Shown piece by piece: positions 8,775-15,882 of a stretch of DNA of 28,261 nt (position 1 is the first letter of the stretch; each line of letters opens with the position of its first letter). This DNA comes from CAZOEL01 sp964578835. GTDB taxonomy: Bacteria; Desulfobacterota; Syntrophobacteria; Syntrophobacterales; Syntrophobacteraceae. Location: NCBI GenBank assembly GCA_964578835.1, contig CAZOEL010000086.1, positions 1-28,261 of the forward strand, written 5' to 3'. Both the position numbers and the translations under genes were made by a program. The notes under the pieces were generated by a model, which saw only the letters and a list, made by a program, of their open reading frames with translations, made no database searches and was not told where the DNA came from.

Positions 8775-9572
8775 ATGAAAAAGGCGCGAAGTGTGTTGGC
8801 TGTTGGAGCGCTCCTGAGCCTTCTGGGGGGAGCCGTGGCCGCTCATGCTGATGTGGCGGCGGAGTACATGGTGAATCAGTCCAGCTTGAAAAAAGGCGCA
8901 AGAGCCACAGATAGCTTTACTTTCACCTTTTATGAAAATTCCGCCTGCACGGATCTCGTATCCTCTCAGGTGGTTGCGGCCAATGACTTGACGTATGAAC
9001 AGCTCAAGCTGGTTGCTCTCAAGGGAGGAGATAAGCCGACCGCTGCGACCATTATCACCACGACGATCGCCGGATCGAATCTCGTTGGCCCTCTATATCT
9101 GAAGGTGGAAGGGCCTGGCGTTGAGGCGGTCGGCGGCGATTGTCAGCTGCAAAAGGGAGCTGAGCCTTTTCAGAGCAAGTATATCGAGAGCTCGTCACTA
9201 AATAATAGTTCCGTGGAAGTGAGCACTACATGGACAAAGATGGATGACTTCATCATCTTTACCAAAGCCAGAAACGACACGAAGATTGAAGTCGTTCTCA
9301 ACTCCAGGATCCTGGGCGGCTCCTTTGCCGGCGCCACCGGGATCAGGTTTCAGATTGAGATCGACGGCTCTCCGGCTTCAGTGGCCAGCGATGCTTCCAT
9401 CGCGGCTACGAATACTCGTGATTTTGTCTCCATGACCGCCATTTTTGAGGGCTTGGCCGCGGGGAATCACGTGGTGAGCGTATGGGCGAGGACCAACTTG
9501 GGTACTTCCTCGGGCGTGCTTCTCGATCCGGGCGGCTGGGGCGGCAGGCTTATCGTGAAAGAGACTTTTTAG
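8775..9572 (+). CDS. Exported protein of unknown function
   Basis: Unrecognised protein of 265 residues. The ATG at 8775 follows AGAGGAGA with a six-base spacer and opens a clean signal peptide (MKKARSVLAVGALLSLLGG...AHA, cleavage expected after residue ~26), so the upstream in-frame ATG at 8667 is rejected. The mature part is rich in Thr, Ser, Val and Gly, looks beta-rich, and has two Cys residues (in SACTDL and GDCQL) that could form a disulfide in the periplasm. The second half (SFAGATGIRFQIEIDG and AGNHVVSVWARTNLG) resembles a jelly-roll or tail-fibre-like beta-sandwich, but I cannot name a family. It stands alone, followed within 70 bp by the thiamine promoter. A surface or periplasmic role is the only inference offered. 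Confidence 0.7.
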   Translation: MKKARSVLAVGALLSLLGGAVAAHADVAAEYMVNQSSLKKGARATDSFTFTFYENSACTDLVSSQVVAANDLTYEQLKLVALKGGDKPTAATIITTTIAGSNLVGPLYLKVEGPGVEAVGGDCQLQKGAEPFQSKYIESSSLNNSSVEVSTTWTKMDDFIIFTKARNDTKIEVVLNSRILGGSFAGATGIRFQIEIDGSPASVASDASIAATNTRDFVSMTAIFEGLAAGNHVVSVWARTNLGTSSGVLLDPGGWGGRLIVKETF

Positions 9573-9642
9573 CTCCATTTATCTTCGAATGGAATGGTGA
9601 ATGCACGCGGGCGTTGATGGATCTCAGCCGTTATCTCGGCGT

Positions 9643-9671
9643 TTGACAATCAACTTCCCCGCCGTTATTAT
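9643..9671 (+). promoter_or_regulatory. Sigma70-type promoter of the thiamine operon
   Basis: A perfect -35 box TTGACA (9643-9648) and a near-consensus -10 box TATTAT (9666-9671) are separated by exactly 17 bp. Transcription would start near 9678, about 13 bases before the riboswitch P1 stem. Position, spacing and downstream riboswitch agree. Confidence 0.8.
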
Positions 9672-9690
9672 GAGCGTGTACAGCAAATAA

Positions 9691-9770
9691 GCCGTTAGGG
9701 GTGCTCGTATTCCGAGCTGAGAAAACACCCTTAATACCTGATCCGGACAATGCCGGCGTAGGGAAACGGT
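9691..9770 (+). promoter_or_regulatory. TPP riboswitch (THI element)
   Basis: The conserved TPP aptamer is visible: AGGGGTGCTCG, CTGAGA, ACACCCTTAATACCTGATCC, then GGACAATGCCGGCGTAGGGA. P1 pairs GCCGTT (9691-9696) with AACGGT (9765-9770). The 3' side of P1, GGAAACGGT (9762-9770), is a perfect nine-base complement of ACCGTTTCC (9809-9817) in the 5' arm of the downstream terminator. Without TPP this pairing would act as antiterminator; with TPP bound, P1 holds that strand and the terminator forms. It controls the thiGHSE genes. Confidence 0.95.
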
Positions 9771-9806
9771 CGCAAGAAAGCGATATTTCGAGAGCAGGCT
9801 TTCATG

Positions 9807-9842
9807 AAACCGTTTCCTTATTTTAGGGAAGCGGTTTTTTTT
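9807..9842 (+). terminator. Riboswitch-controlled intrinsic terminator
   Basis: The stem is AAACCG (9807-9812) with CGGTTT (9832-9837), extended inward by TTCC/GGAA and flanking wobble pairs, followed by a run of T to 9842. Its 5' arm overlaps the antiterminator partner sequence of the TPP aptamer, so it is the expression platform of the riboswitch. Confidence 0.9.
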
Positions 9843-9894
9843 ATGGCCGCAGGAATAAACGGGCTGGGCCCTCTTCAAAAAAGGTGATTAGAAA

Positions 9895-10665
9895 ATGGCT
9901 GACCCTTTGATCATTGCGGGACGTTCTTTTGGTTCTCGGCTCTTGCTTGGAACCGGGAAGTTTTCTTCATCGGAAGTGATGAAGAGGGCTATTGAAGCTT
10001 CCGGAACGGAAGTGGTGACGGTCGCCCTCAGGCGGGTCGACCTTGAAAATCCGAACGACAGCATCTTGAGTGCGATCGATGCAAAACGCTATCTCCTTCT
10101 TCCAAATACATCCGGAGCTAGAGACGCAGAGGAGGCGGTTCGCCTTGCAAGACTTGCCCGAGCGGCCGGTTGCGAGCCGTGGGTCAAGCTCGAGGTTACT
10201 CCCGATCCTCAATATCTGCTGCCCGACCCGGTCGAAACCCTCAAGGCCGCGGAAATCCTTATCAAGGATGGGTTTGTCGTCTTACCCTATATCAATGCGG
10301 ATCCGATTCTGGCCAAACGGCTTGAAGACATTGGCGCGGCGACGGTCATGCCCCTGGGCTCTCCGATCGGGTCCAATCAAGGGATCAGAACCAGAGAATC
10401 CATAGAAATAATCATAGAAAAGGCCAATGTTCCCGTGGTTGTCGACGCTGGGCTCGGAGCCCCTTCCCATGTTTCCGAAGCTATGGAGATGGGAGCGGAC
10501 GCCGTGCTCGTCAACACCGCCATTGCCGTTGCGGGCGATCCCGTCGCCATGGCGGGGGCTTTCAAGAAAGGCGTCGAAGCGGGCAGGGAAGCTTTTCTCG
10601 CAGGGCTTGGCCGCAGGAGGCGGCATGCCGAGGCGTCCAGCCCCTTGACCGGGTTTTTGAGGTGA
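9895..10665 (+). CDS. thiG: Thiazole synthase ThiG
   Basis: Protein of 256 residues, the usual ThiG length. ThiG forms the thiazole phosphate ring of thiamine from 1-deoxy-D-xylulose 5-phosphate, dehydroglycine and the sulfur carried on ThiS thiocarboxylate. Recognised features are LLLGTGKFSS near the N-terminus, the imine-forming lysine in WVKLEV (K98), VLPYINADP, MPLGSPIGSNQGI, and the phosphate-binding end of the TIM barrel VVDAGLGAPSHVSEAMEMGA. The start is preceded by AGGTGA with a normal spacer. It is the first gene after the TPP riboswitch and is followed four bases later by thiH, which supplies dehydroglycine, consistent with a ThiGH complex. Confidence 0.97.
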   Translation: MADPLIIAGRSFGSRLLLGTGKFSSSEVMKRAIEASGTEVVTVALRRVDLENPNDSILSAIDAKRYLLLPNTSGARDAEEAVRLARLARAAGCEPWVKLEVTPDPQYLLPDPVETLKAAEILIKDGFVVLPYINADPILAKRLEDIGAATVMPLGSPIGSNQGIRTRESIEIIIEKANVPVVVDAGLGAPSHVSEAMEMGADAVLVNTAIAVAGDPVAMAGAFKKGVEAGREAFLAGLGRRRRHAEASSPLTGFLR

Positions 10666-10669
10666 TAAG

Positions 10670-11782
10670 ATGAGCTTCTATGATGAAGTAGCCCAGTATC
10701 GCTGGGAGGATTTTGAAAAGGATATCGAAAGCCGCTCCGGAGAGGATGTGGAAAGAGCTCTTGGCGTCGGAAATCTTACAATGGAAGGGCTTATAAGCCT
10801 GCTTTCCCCGGCTGCGGAGCCCTTCCTCGAGGAGATGGCGCAAAGGGCGCATCTACTGACCGAGCGAAGGTTCGGGCGCGTGATGAACCTTTTTGCTCCG
10901 CTCTATCTATCTAATGAGTGCGCGAACAGCTGCATCTATTGCGGCTTCAACCACAAGAATTCCATATCGCGGATAACTTTGACGCCGGATCAGGCTCGAG
11001 CCGAGGGCGAGCACCTGCACAATGCGGGCTTCAGACATATTCTGCTGGTTTCCGGGGAAGCGCCTCACATTGTCACCATGGAATATCTGCATGATGTCAT
11101 CCGAAAGCTTCGCCCCCTCTTCTCCTCGATATCGGTGGAAATATTTCCTCTCTCCGAAGAAGCCTACCGGTCTCTTTGCGCCGCCGGAGTCGACGGTTTG
11201 GTGGTATTTCAGGAGACCTACAACGCGGAGCGCTATAAAGAGGCGCACCCCGCCGGCCGCAAACGAGACTTCCGCTGGCGGCTCGAGACCGTCGAACGGG
11301 GCGGAGAGGCAGGACTTCGCCGATTGGGGCTGGGCGCTCTGCTCGGACTTGACAATTGGAGAGTCGAGGCTGTTTTCCTGGCCCTTCACGCCCGCTATCT
11401 CATGCGAAAGTATTGGAAGTCCCAGGTCTCCATCTCTTTTCCGCGCCTGAGGCCCGCCGCCGGAGGTTATCAGCCGGGCTTTCCCGTTTCCGATCTGGAG
11501 TTTGTACAGTTGTTGACCACGCTGAGGCTCTTTTTGCCGGATGCGGGCTTTGTCCTCTCAACCCGCGAGTCGTCGCACCTCCGGGATCATCTGATTCCTC
11601 TCGGGATAACCTCCATGAGCGCCGGCGCTCGCACCAACCCGGGGGGCTATACGCAGGAGACGGAAGCGGAAGCTCAGTTTCAAATATCGGATGAGCGCTC
11701 GCCCGAGGCTGTGGCGGAGCTCATCAGGCAAAAAGGCTATGAACCCGTCTGGAAGGATTGGGATGCAGCCTTTCTCCGGTAG
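10670..11782 (+). CDS. thiH: 2-iminoacetate synthase ThiH (radical SAM tyrosine lyase)
   Basis: Radical SAM enzyme of 370 residues that cleaves tyrosine to 2-iminoacetate (dehydroglycine) and p-cresol for thiazole formation. The 4Fe-4S ligands lie in the CX3CX2C motif CANSCIYC (C84, C88, C91). Further family marks are YLSNEC upstream, the LLVSGEAP segment, and the C-terminal region with STRESSHLRDHLIPLGIT and MSAGARTNPGGY. The start follows GAGGTGA, four bases after the thiG stop. Using ThiH rather than the glycine oxidase ThiO suits an anaerobe or facultative anaerobe, because the reaction is oxygen-independent; that is inference from the known division between the two routes. Confidence 0.97.
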   Translation: MSFYDEVAQYRWEDFEKDIESRSGEDVERALGVGNLTMEGLISLLSPAAEPFLEEMAQRAHLLTERRFGRVMNLFAPLYLSNECANSCIYCGFNHKNSISRITLTPDQARAEGEHLHNAGFRHILLVSGEAPHIVTMEYLHDVIRKLRPLFSSISVEIFPLSEEAYRSLCAAGVDGLVVFQETYNAERYKEAHPAGRKRDFRWRLETVERGGEAGLRRLGLGALLGLDNWRVEAVFLALHARYLMRKYWKSQVSISFPRLRPAAGGYQPGFPVSDLEFVQLLTTLRLFLPDAGFVLSTRESSHLRDHLIPLGITSMSAGARTNPGGYTQETEAEAQFQISDERSPEAVAELIRQKGYEPVWKDWDAAFLR

Positions 11783-11839
11783 CCTTTCCGGCTGACCGCT
11801 GAGAGATGCCGCAATGAAATCGCTCGAGGGAGAGAGATT

Positions 11840-12040
11840 ATGGAAATAATTGTAAACGGAGAGAAGCAACAATTAGAAGGGCCTGTTACCGTATCCCGAC
11901 TTCTCAATCTCCTTGGGATCGACCCCCGATCCGTTGCCGTTGAGCGCAATCTACAGATTGTTGCGCGAAGCGACATGGAGAGTGAAATCGTGGAAGAAGG
12001 GGACAATCTCGAGATCATCAGGATGGTCGGCGGCGGCTGA
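11840..12040 (+). CDS. thiS: Sulfur carrier protein ThiS
   Basis: Small ubiquitin-like protein of 66 residues ending in GGG, so the terminal Gly-Gly needed for thiocarboxylate formation is present. MEIIVNGEKQQLE at the start, the TVSRLLNLLGI helix, and VAVERNLQIVARS are typical ThiS features. The start follows GGGAGAGA. It lies 57 bp after thiH and 57 bp before thiE. ThiS more often precedes thiG, so the thiG-thiH-thiS-thiE order is uncommon. The adenylyltransferase ThiF that would activate its C-terminus is not in the window. Confidence 0.95.
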   Translation: MEIIVNGEKQQLEGPVTVSRLLNLLGIDPRSVAVERNLQIVARSDMESEIVEEGDNLEIIRMVGGG

Positions 12041-12097
12041 AAAGCGCTTTGCGCCTTTATCGATCTGTTTTAGAGCAGCCTTCAGGAGTGGTGTGGG

Positions 12098-12751
12098 ATG
12101 AACAGAGAAGCCAGAAAGCGAATGTTTGAGCAGGTGGATGTCTATCCGGTTACGTGCCGGAAGCTATCGGAGGGCCGAACCAACATTGAAGTCCTGCGCG
12201 CCGTTATAGAAGGTGGGGCGAAGATTGTCCAGCTAAGGGAAAAAGAGCTCTCCCGAAAGGAGCTCTACGAGCTTGCCTTGAAATTCCGAGAAATCACCGC
12301 AGAGGCCGGCGTCCTGCTTATGATCAACGATCATCTGGACATCGCCCTGGCTGCGGGCGCCGACGGAGTGCACCTGGGGCAGGATGATCTTCCCATTCCG
12401 GCGGCGAGAAAAATCGCCCCCGAGCTGATTATCGGGGCCTCTACCCACTCCGTCGAGGAAGCCCTTGAGGCTCAAAGCGACGGCGCCGATTACATCAACA
12501 TCGGTCCCATTTTTCCCACCAAGACAAAGGAAGGAGTGGATTACTTTCTCGGACCCGATGCCATCGTCGAGATCGGCTCCAGGGTTCGGACGCCTTTTAC
12601 GGTAATGGGAGGCATTACGGGAGCAAATATCCATGAGGCCCTCGCCAAGGGGGCGCGCAGAATCGCCATGGTCACGGCCATTACCAAGGCGGCGGACATT
12701 AGGGAGACGGTGAGGATGTTTAAGGAGAAGATCCGGAGTTACCCGAACTAA
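12098..12751 (+). CDS. thiE: Thiamine phosphate synthase ThiE
   Basis: Protein of 217 residues that joins hydroxymethylpyrimidine pyrophosphate to thiazole phosphate to make thiamine monophosphate. The TIM-barrel motifs are all present: VQLREKELSRKEL, LLMINDHLDIALAAGADG, VHLGQDDLP, GASTHS, INIGPIFPTKTKEG (diphosphate binding) and FTVMGGI. The ATG at 12098 follows an AGGAG with a slightly long spacer; ATG 12122 is a less likely alternative. It is the last gene of the riboswitch-controlled operon. Its TAA stop shares four bases with the TAG stop of the convergent gene, so the two mRNAs must overlap unless termination occurs before the stop. Confidence 0.96.
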   Translation: MNREARKRMFEQVDVYPVTCRKLSEGRTNIEVLRAVIEGGAKIVQLREKELSRKELYELALKFREITAEAGVLLMINDHLDIALAAGADGVHLGQDDLPIPAARKIAPELIIGASTHSVEEALEAQSDGADYINIGPIFPTKTKEGVDYFLGPDAIVEIGSRVRTPFTVMGGITGANIHEALAKGARRIAMVTAITKAADIRETVRMFKEKIRSYPN

Positions 12752-14133
12752 ATATCCATAACGCTCGTCGCCACCTGATCCCAGCAGGTGACGGCGTTGT
12801 CTTTCCATTTTACGATTTGAATATTGCCGTCCTGTGAAATAACCATGGCGACCACTTCGTGGAGCACATTGCAGAGGCGGTAAACGGAATGGTGCCGCGT
12901 GCCCACCCAGCCGGTCTGTTCCGGAGCCGTCAGTTTTCCTTCGAGATCGAGGGCCTTCAAGACATGCTCCACCTTGTCGAGCTTGCCCGATATTTCGCCT
13001 CCGAAGCCGATCAGCTCGAATCTCCTGCTAAAGAACACCGCGCCGTCTACAGCGGCCAGTCCCGCAACCAAGTGTGCCCATTCGAAGATCGCCTCATCGA
13101 GCTGAGAAAGAGCTCTGTTCTTGCTGGCGAGGTATTCATCCCAACCGACCAGCCGTTCCGGGTCCGCTCCTGCCCCGTATGCTTCGGCCAAAGCGTTGGC
13201 AAGCGTTACCGTGAGCGTTACAAACCTGCTGCGCGGCTCTTCCTCGGTAAATCTGTATTTGAACTCGACAAACGGGTTTTCTGAAGACAATTCATCCACC
13301 AGTCGCTGTGGAATGCAAACCAACGTGCCCCCGTGGCGCGAATGTCGGATTCTGCTGATCACACGCATCATGACTTGTTTTTTGATGATTCGGAAGAATT
13401 CGGACTGAACGGGCGCCCAAGGCCTGTCGGAGCTTTCCCTGGCCTTCATATGAAGGCCATAGGCGTGGGCTCTGGCTGAATCGAAAATTTCCCGCATCCA
13501 ATTGGAATCGAGAACATCCATGGATGGGCATATGATTTTTCCCGCATTCAGGATGGCTATGGTCGCAGAGCCCTTGCAGATCGATATGCGTCCGGGGCTT
13601 GTCACGTGAATTACCAGAGCTTCGGGCAGGGGCTGGAACGTCTTGCCGCCGCCGTAGAGTGTCTGCACCCATCTTTGCCCGGTATGAATCAGGCCCCATA
13701 TCTGCAACCCGCGATCCCCATCCATTCTGATGCCGATTAAAGAATGGTAAAAGTCTGCGGACGAGGAAAGCTTTCGAAGCTCGTATTCATTGAAGGGGAG
13801 GGGATCGGTAAAAACCAGCCGGTGTAGTCCTTTCGGCGGGCCCTGCTCTGGGGAGAGACGGCTTGGCTCGTACAATATTAGACGGAATTTCACGGTCCGT
13901 TCTTCTTCTCTCAGCAGACTTGCCTGGTAACAGGTAGAGATAAGAAGCTCGAGAACCGAGCGATCCGGCAACGGTTCCTTACTGCTTGTTCGTGGAAGAA
14001 ACACTTCCCCAAAGCCTACCTCAGAGCATGGGATTTCCCAATGCCTGTCAATAAAATCAGTAAGCTCTTTCGGGTAAGTATGCCACATGTGATATCCGTT
14101 CGTTAAAGGTAATTCCTTGTTCTCAACTTGCAT
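12748..14133 (-). CDS. Diadenylate cyclase (DAC)-domain protein with N-terminal DACNV-like sensor region
   Basis: Protein of 461 residues. The C-terminal ~110 residues resemble the DisA/CdaA-type diadenylate cyclase domain, which makes cyclic di-AMP from two ATP: the DGA motif is at 363-365 (AVDGAVFF), a GFGGEI follows, the GTRHHS motif is at 411-416, and VVAMVISQDGNIQIVKWKDN follows as the usual SE-x-G-x-I-type strand pair. The second catalytic motif is normally RHR; here it reads RHH, so activity is uncertain. The N-terminal ~250 residues fit the large region that comparative genomics has named DACNV in DAC-containing proteins; this label is from memory. No membrane segment or DisA helix-hairpin-helix domain is seen, so the protein should be soluble. 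The start at 14133 lacks a strong ribosome site; an internal ATG at 14088 is the alternative. The gene is convergent with thiE, sharing a four-base stop overlap. Confidence 0.7.
   Translation of the reverse strand: MQVENKELPLTNGYHMWHTYPKELTDFIDRHWEIPCSEVGFGEVFLPRTSSKEPLPDRSVLELLISTCYQASLLREEERTVKFRLILYEPSRLSPEQGPPKGLHRLVFTDPLPFNEYELRKLSSSADFYHSLIGIRMDGDRGLQIWGLIHTGQRWVQTLYGGGKTFQPLPEALVIHVTSPGRISICKGSATIAILNAGKIICPSMDVLDSNWMREIFDSARAHAYGLHMKARESSDRPWAPVQSEFFRIIKKQVMMRVISRIRHSRHGGTLVCIPQRLVDELSSENPFVEFKYRFTEEEPRSRFVTLTVTLANALAEAYGAGADPERLVGWDEYLASKNRALSQLDEAIFEWAHLVAGLAAVDGAVFFSRRFELIGFGGEISGKLDKVEHVLKALDLEGKLTAPEQTGWVGTRHHSVYRLCNVLHEVVAMVISQDGNIQIVKWKDNAVTCWDQVATSVMDI
12760..12798 (+). terminator. 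Possible hairpin terminator after thiE
   Basis: A hairpin pairs CACCTG (12772-12777) with CAGGTG (12785-12790), with an outer AACGC/GCGTT pair (12760-12764 and 12794-12798) across an internal loop. The following sequence is only moderately T-rich. It lies inside the 3' end of the opposing gene and starts nine bases after the thiE stop. It is a weak candidate. Confidence 0.3.
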
Positions 14134-14244
14134 CGTAATCTAAGGTTGAAGTTGTGGACATGCAATCCGAGCCAGCGCGGCATGCCGTGGAGCTGTTGAG
14201 CCTGAATGGCCGGTTACGAGTAAAATGGTTAGTTTTCAGTGTGC

Positions 14245-14263
14245 AGGGCTCTTGATGAGCCCT
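14245..14263. repeat. Perfect seven-base inverted repeat
   Basis: AGGGCTC, a five-base loop, and GAGCCCT form a perfect hairpin in the 238-bp divergent interval between the DAC-domain gene and the small exported protein. No T-run follows on either strand, so it is more likely a regulatory or RNA structure than a terminator. Confidence 0.4.
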
Positions 14264-14371
14264 TATGAACGTGGATAGACTTCAACTTTGCTGTGACTTG
14301 TGCAGAGCGCGAAGGGTATACATTTTCGATGCGCTTTGTCTTAAGGGTTAACACATAAAGGATTCAAATGG

Positions 14372-14788
14372 ATGAAAAAGGTCATAATTGCTTTGGTCGT
14401 GGCTGTGATGTTGGCGGCAGGGGTAAGCGCTTATGCGGCCCCTTGTAGAAACGCGCACGATGTATCTCGATCGGCTTATCGCTTGGCGAGGGCTGCTGAT
14501 AGCCTGCACCGGGCGATACACAATGTTAGGGGCTATTCTCATTTGGCGAATGACGCCTATGCTTTGGCCTCAGAGGCTCGTCAACTGCACAGGGCCTCAG
14601 ACCGGGGCTGGAGTTGCCGGCGCATCCGAGGAGAATACGCCGAGGTTCGAAGCGCCTTCATACGGCTGGACTCCAAGCTGGATCGCGCCCATCGAGTTCA
14701 TCACAGGCAGCGGGTGTATCGCGATTGGCTGGCTGTGAAAAATGCCTACTTGCTTACGCGAAATGCCGTCGATCGCAGCCGCTACTGA
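14372..14788 (+). CDS. Small exported helical protein of unknown function
   Basis: Protein of 138 residues with a clean signal peptide (MKKVIIALVVAVMLAAGVSA, cleavage expected at AYA-A near residue 22). The mature part is about 115 residues, unusually rich in Arg, His, Ala and Ser, with no proline and a strong helical pattern of repeated hydrophobic positions (YRLARAADSLHRAI, LANDAYALASEARQLHRA). It has two Cys residues (C25 and the one in GWSCRR), possibly a disulfide. I do not recognise a family; small periplasmic helical metal- or stress-binding proteins are a possible analogy because of the many His residues, but that is speculation. The start follows AAAGGA with an eight-base spacer. The gene is monocistronic: a strong terminator starts about 30 bp after the stop. 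Confidence 0.7.
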   Translation: MKKVIIALVVAVMLAAGVSAYAAPCRNAHDVSRSAYRLARAADSLHRAIHNVRGYSHLANDAYALASEARQLHRASDRGWSCRRIRGEYAEVRSAFIRLDSKLDRAHRVHHRQRVYRDWLAVKNAYLLTRNAVDRSRY

Positions 14789-14816
14789 AACGCCCTGAAG
14801 AGAGGGGCTCTGAAGC

Positions 14817-14855
14817 AAAACGACGAAGTTGATTCTAATGCCGCTTCGTCGTTTT
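14817..14855 (+). terminator. Intrinsic-type terminator hairpin
   Basis: A perfect 12-bp stem, AAAACGACGAAG (14817-14828) with CTTCGTCGTTTT (14844-14855), encloses a 15-base loop. The A-run before and T-run after make it usable on both strands. It lies 28 bp after the stop of the small exported protein. Confidence 0.85.
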
Positions 14856-15154
14856 CAAGTAAAAAACGCTATGAGCCCAGCCCTGTTGATATTTCTACCT
14901 CTCGCATATTTGCGCATTTCTGATATGCTCTTCCGCATTGCCTTGCAGTTTAACTAAAACTAATCTTCTTCTTTACATGTGTCGAAAGCATTTGTATGAA
15001 GAGGGTTTGGGGAGTTACTCGCCCATGTTTCTGGATGGAAAAGACTATACTGTTTGGCTATTTTCATGCAAAATTGAACTTGTCCATGTTTCCAATGGCG
15101 GATGATTTATGAGGATAAGGAAGAAAGCAGAAATGTTTGGGAGGAGAAACAGGA
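14856..15154. other. Intergenic region, nothing recognised
   Basis: About 300 bp between the terminator and the small HTH gene. It is A/T-richer than its surroundings. No RNA gene, repeat or convincing promoter was identified, though it must carry the promoter of the HTH gene. Confidence 0.4.
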
Positions 15155-15349
15155 GTGGAAGAGCAGGTTGAGTGGTATGTTCCGGTATCCCAGGTGGCTG
15201 AAATGCTCGAATGCCATTGGCGGGATGTTTATGTCCTCATCAGCAAGGGAGTGCTCAACTTTATTAAGATGCCGCAAAACAAGGTGAAAGTGTCGATTAA
15301 GTCCGTCTATCAGCACCTGCAGTCAAAAGGCGTTGAGAGGGAGGGATAG
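15155..15349 (+). CDS. Small HTH (excisionase/MerR-like) DNA-binding protein
   Basis: Protein of 64 residues starting at GTG 15155, eight bases after a strong GGAGGAG; the in-frame TTG at 15137 overlaps that ribosome site and is rejected. The pattern WYVPVSQVAEMLECHWRDVY, then LISKGVLNFIKM, then a short strand and VSIKSVYQHLQ is that of the helix-turn-helix_17 / excisionase-like fold: a helix-turn-helix followed by a beta wing. Such proteins act as excisionases, phage repressors or small regulators. No integrase or phage gene is adjacent, so it may be a remnant of a lost element or a stand-alone regulator. The neighbouring 530 bp contain no recognisable gene. Confidence 0.65.
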   Translation: MEEQVEWYVPVSQVAEMLECHWRDVYVLISKGVLNFIKMPQNKVKVSIKSVYQHLQSKGVEREG

Positions 15350-15831
15350 CATTTGCCGCTGCGAAGCAGGAACTTCCTTCGAAGTGTTTATTGCCGTTCT
15401 TTGGCCTGGCCTCGGATAACCTTTCCGGAAACTTATTCCAAATTGTAAAAATCTTCATAGCAACAGCTTCTCATTCCCTCTTGCAGAGCGCTCGAGTCGA
15501 TATTCCATTGATTGTGCTCAGCGCGCTCTGTGAGAGGTCGGGCTTTCCATTATCGCCTACACTGCCCGGCTGTGATCATCTGCTTCCCACAGCGCGATAT
15601 TCCTGTATCAAGAAGGCTTTTCGAATTATTGCCTCCGTCCGAGCTAATCATGCTGAAGCTTTCCATTCGATTTTGAATATTGAATATGATCTATCAGATC
15701 AAGCCATTGTGCTTGATTTGATAGTTGCTGGACGTTGGAAGATAAGATGCTTATAGTACCGTATATCGAGCAGCTATTCGATAGATACAATATGAATTTT
15801 TCGTCGGCCGTCATGGCTGTTGTAAACCTGA
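15350..15831. other. Intergenic region without a convincing gene
   Basis: The plus strand carries an open frame (15391-15756), but it has no ribosome binding site, a codon pattern unlike its neighbours, and no recognisable motif, so it is not called. A loose inverted repeat around CAGAGCGC (15484) and GCGCTCTG (15523) was noted. Promoter elements for the glyoxylate genes probably lie at the right end, but no consensus pair was found; TACAAT at 15786-15791 is a possible -10 box. Confidence 0.35.
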
Positions 15832-15849
15832 CATGCTCAACCGAGCATG
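15832..15849. promoter_or_regulatory. Inverted repeat upstream of the malate synthase gene
   Basis: CATGCTC (15832-15838), a four-base spacer, and GAGCATG (15843-15849) form a perfect palindrome 33 bp before the malate synthase start. Lacking a T-run, it is better read as an operator than a terminator. The binding protein is unknown. Confidence 0.45.
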
Positions 15850-15882
15850 AGTTATCCAACCAAAAGAAATGAGAGTGATACT

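Noticed and set aside
15391..15756. A 121-codon plus-strand frame before aceB
   Set aside because: No ribosome site, no recognised motif, and composition unlike the neighbouring genes.
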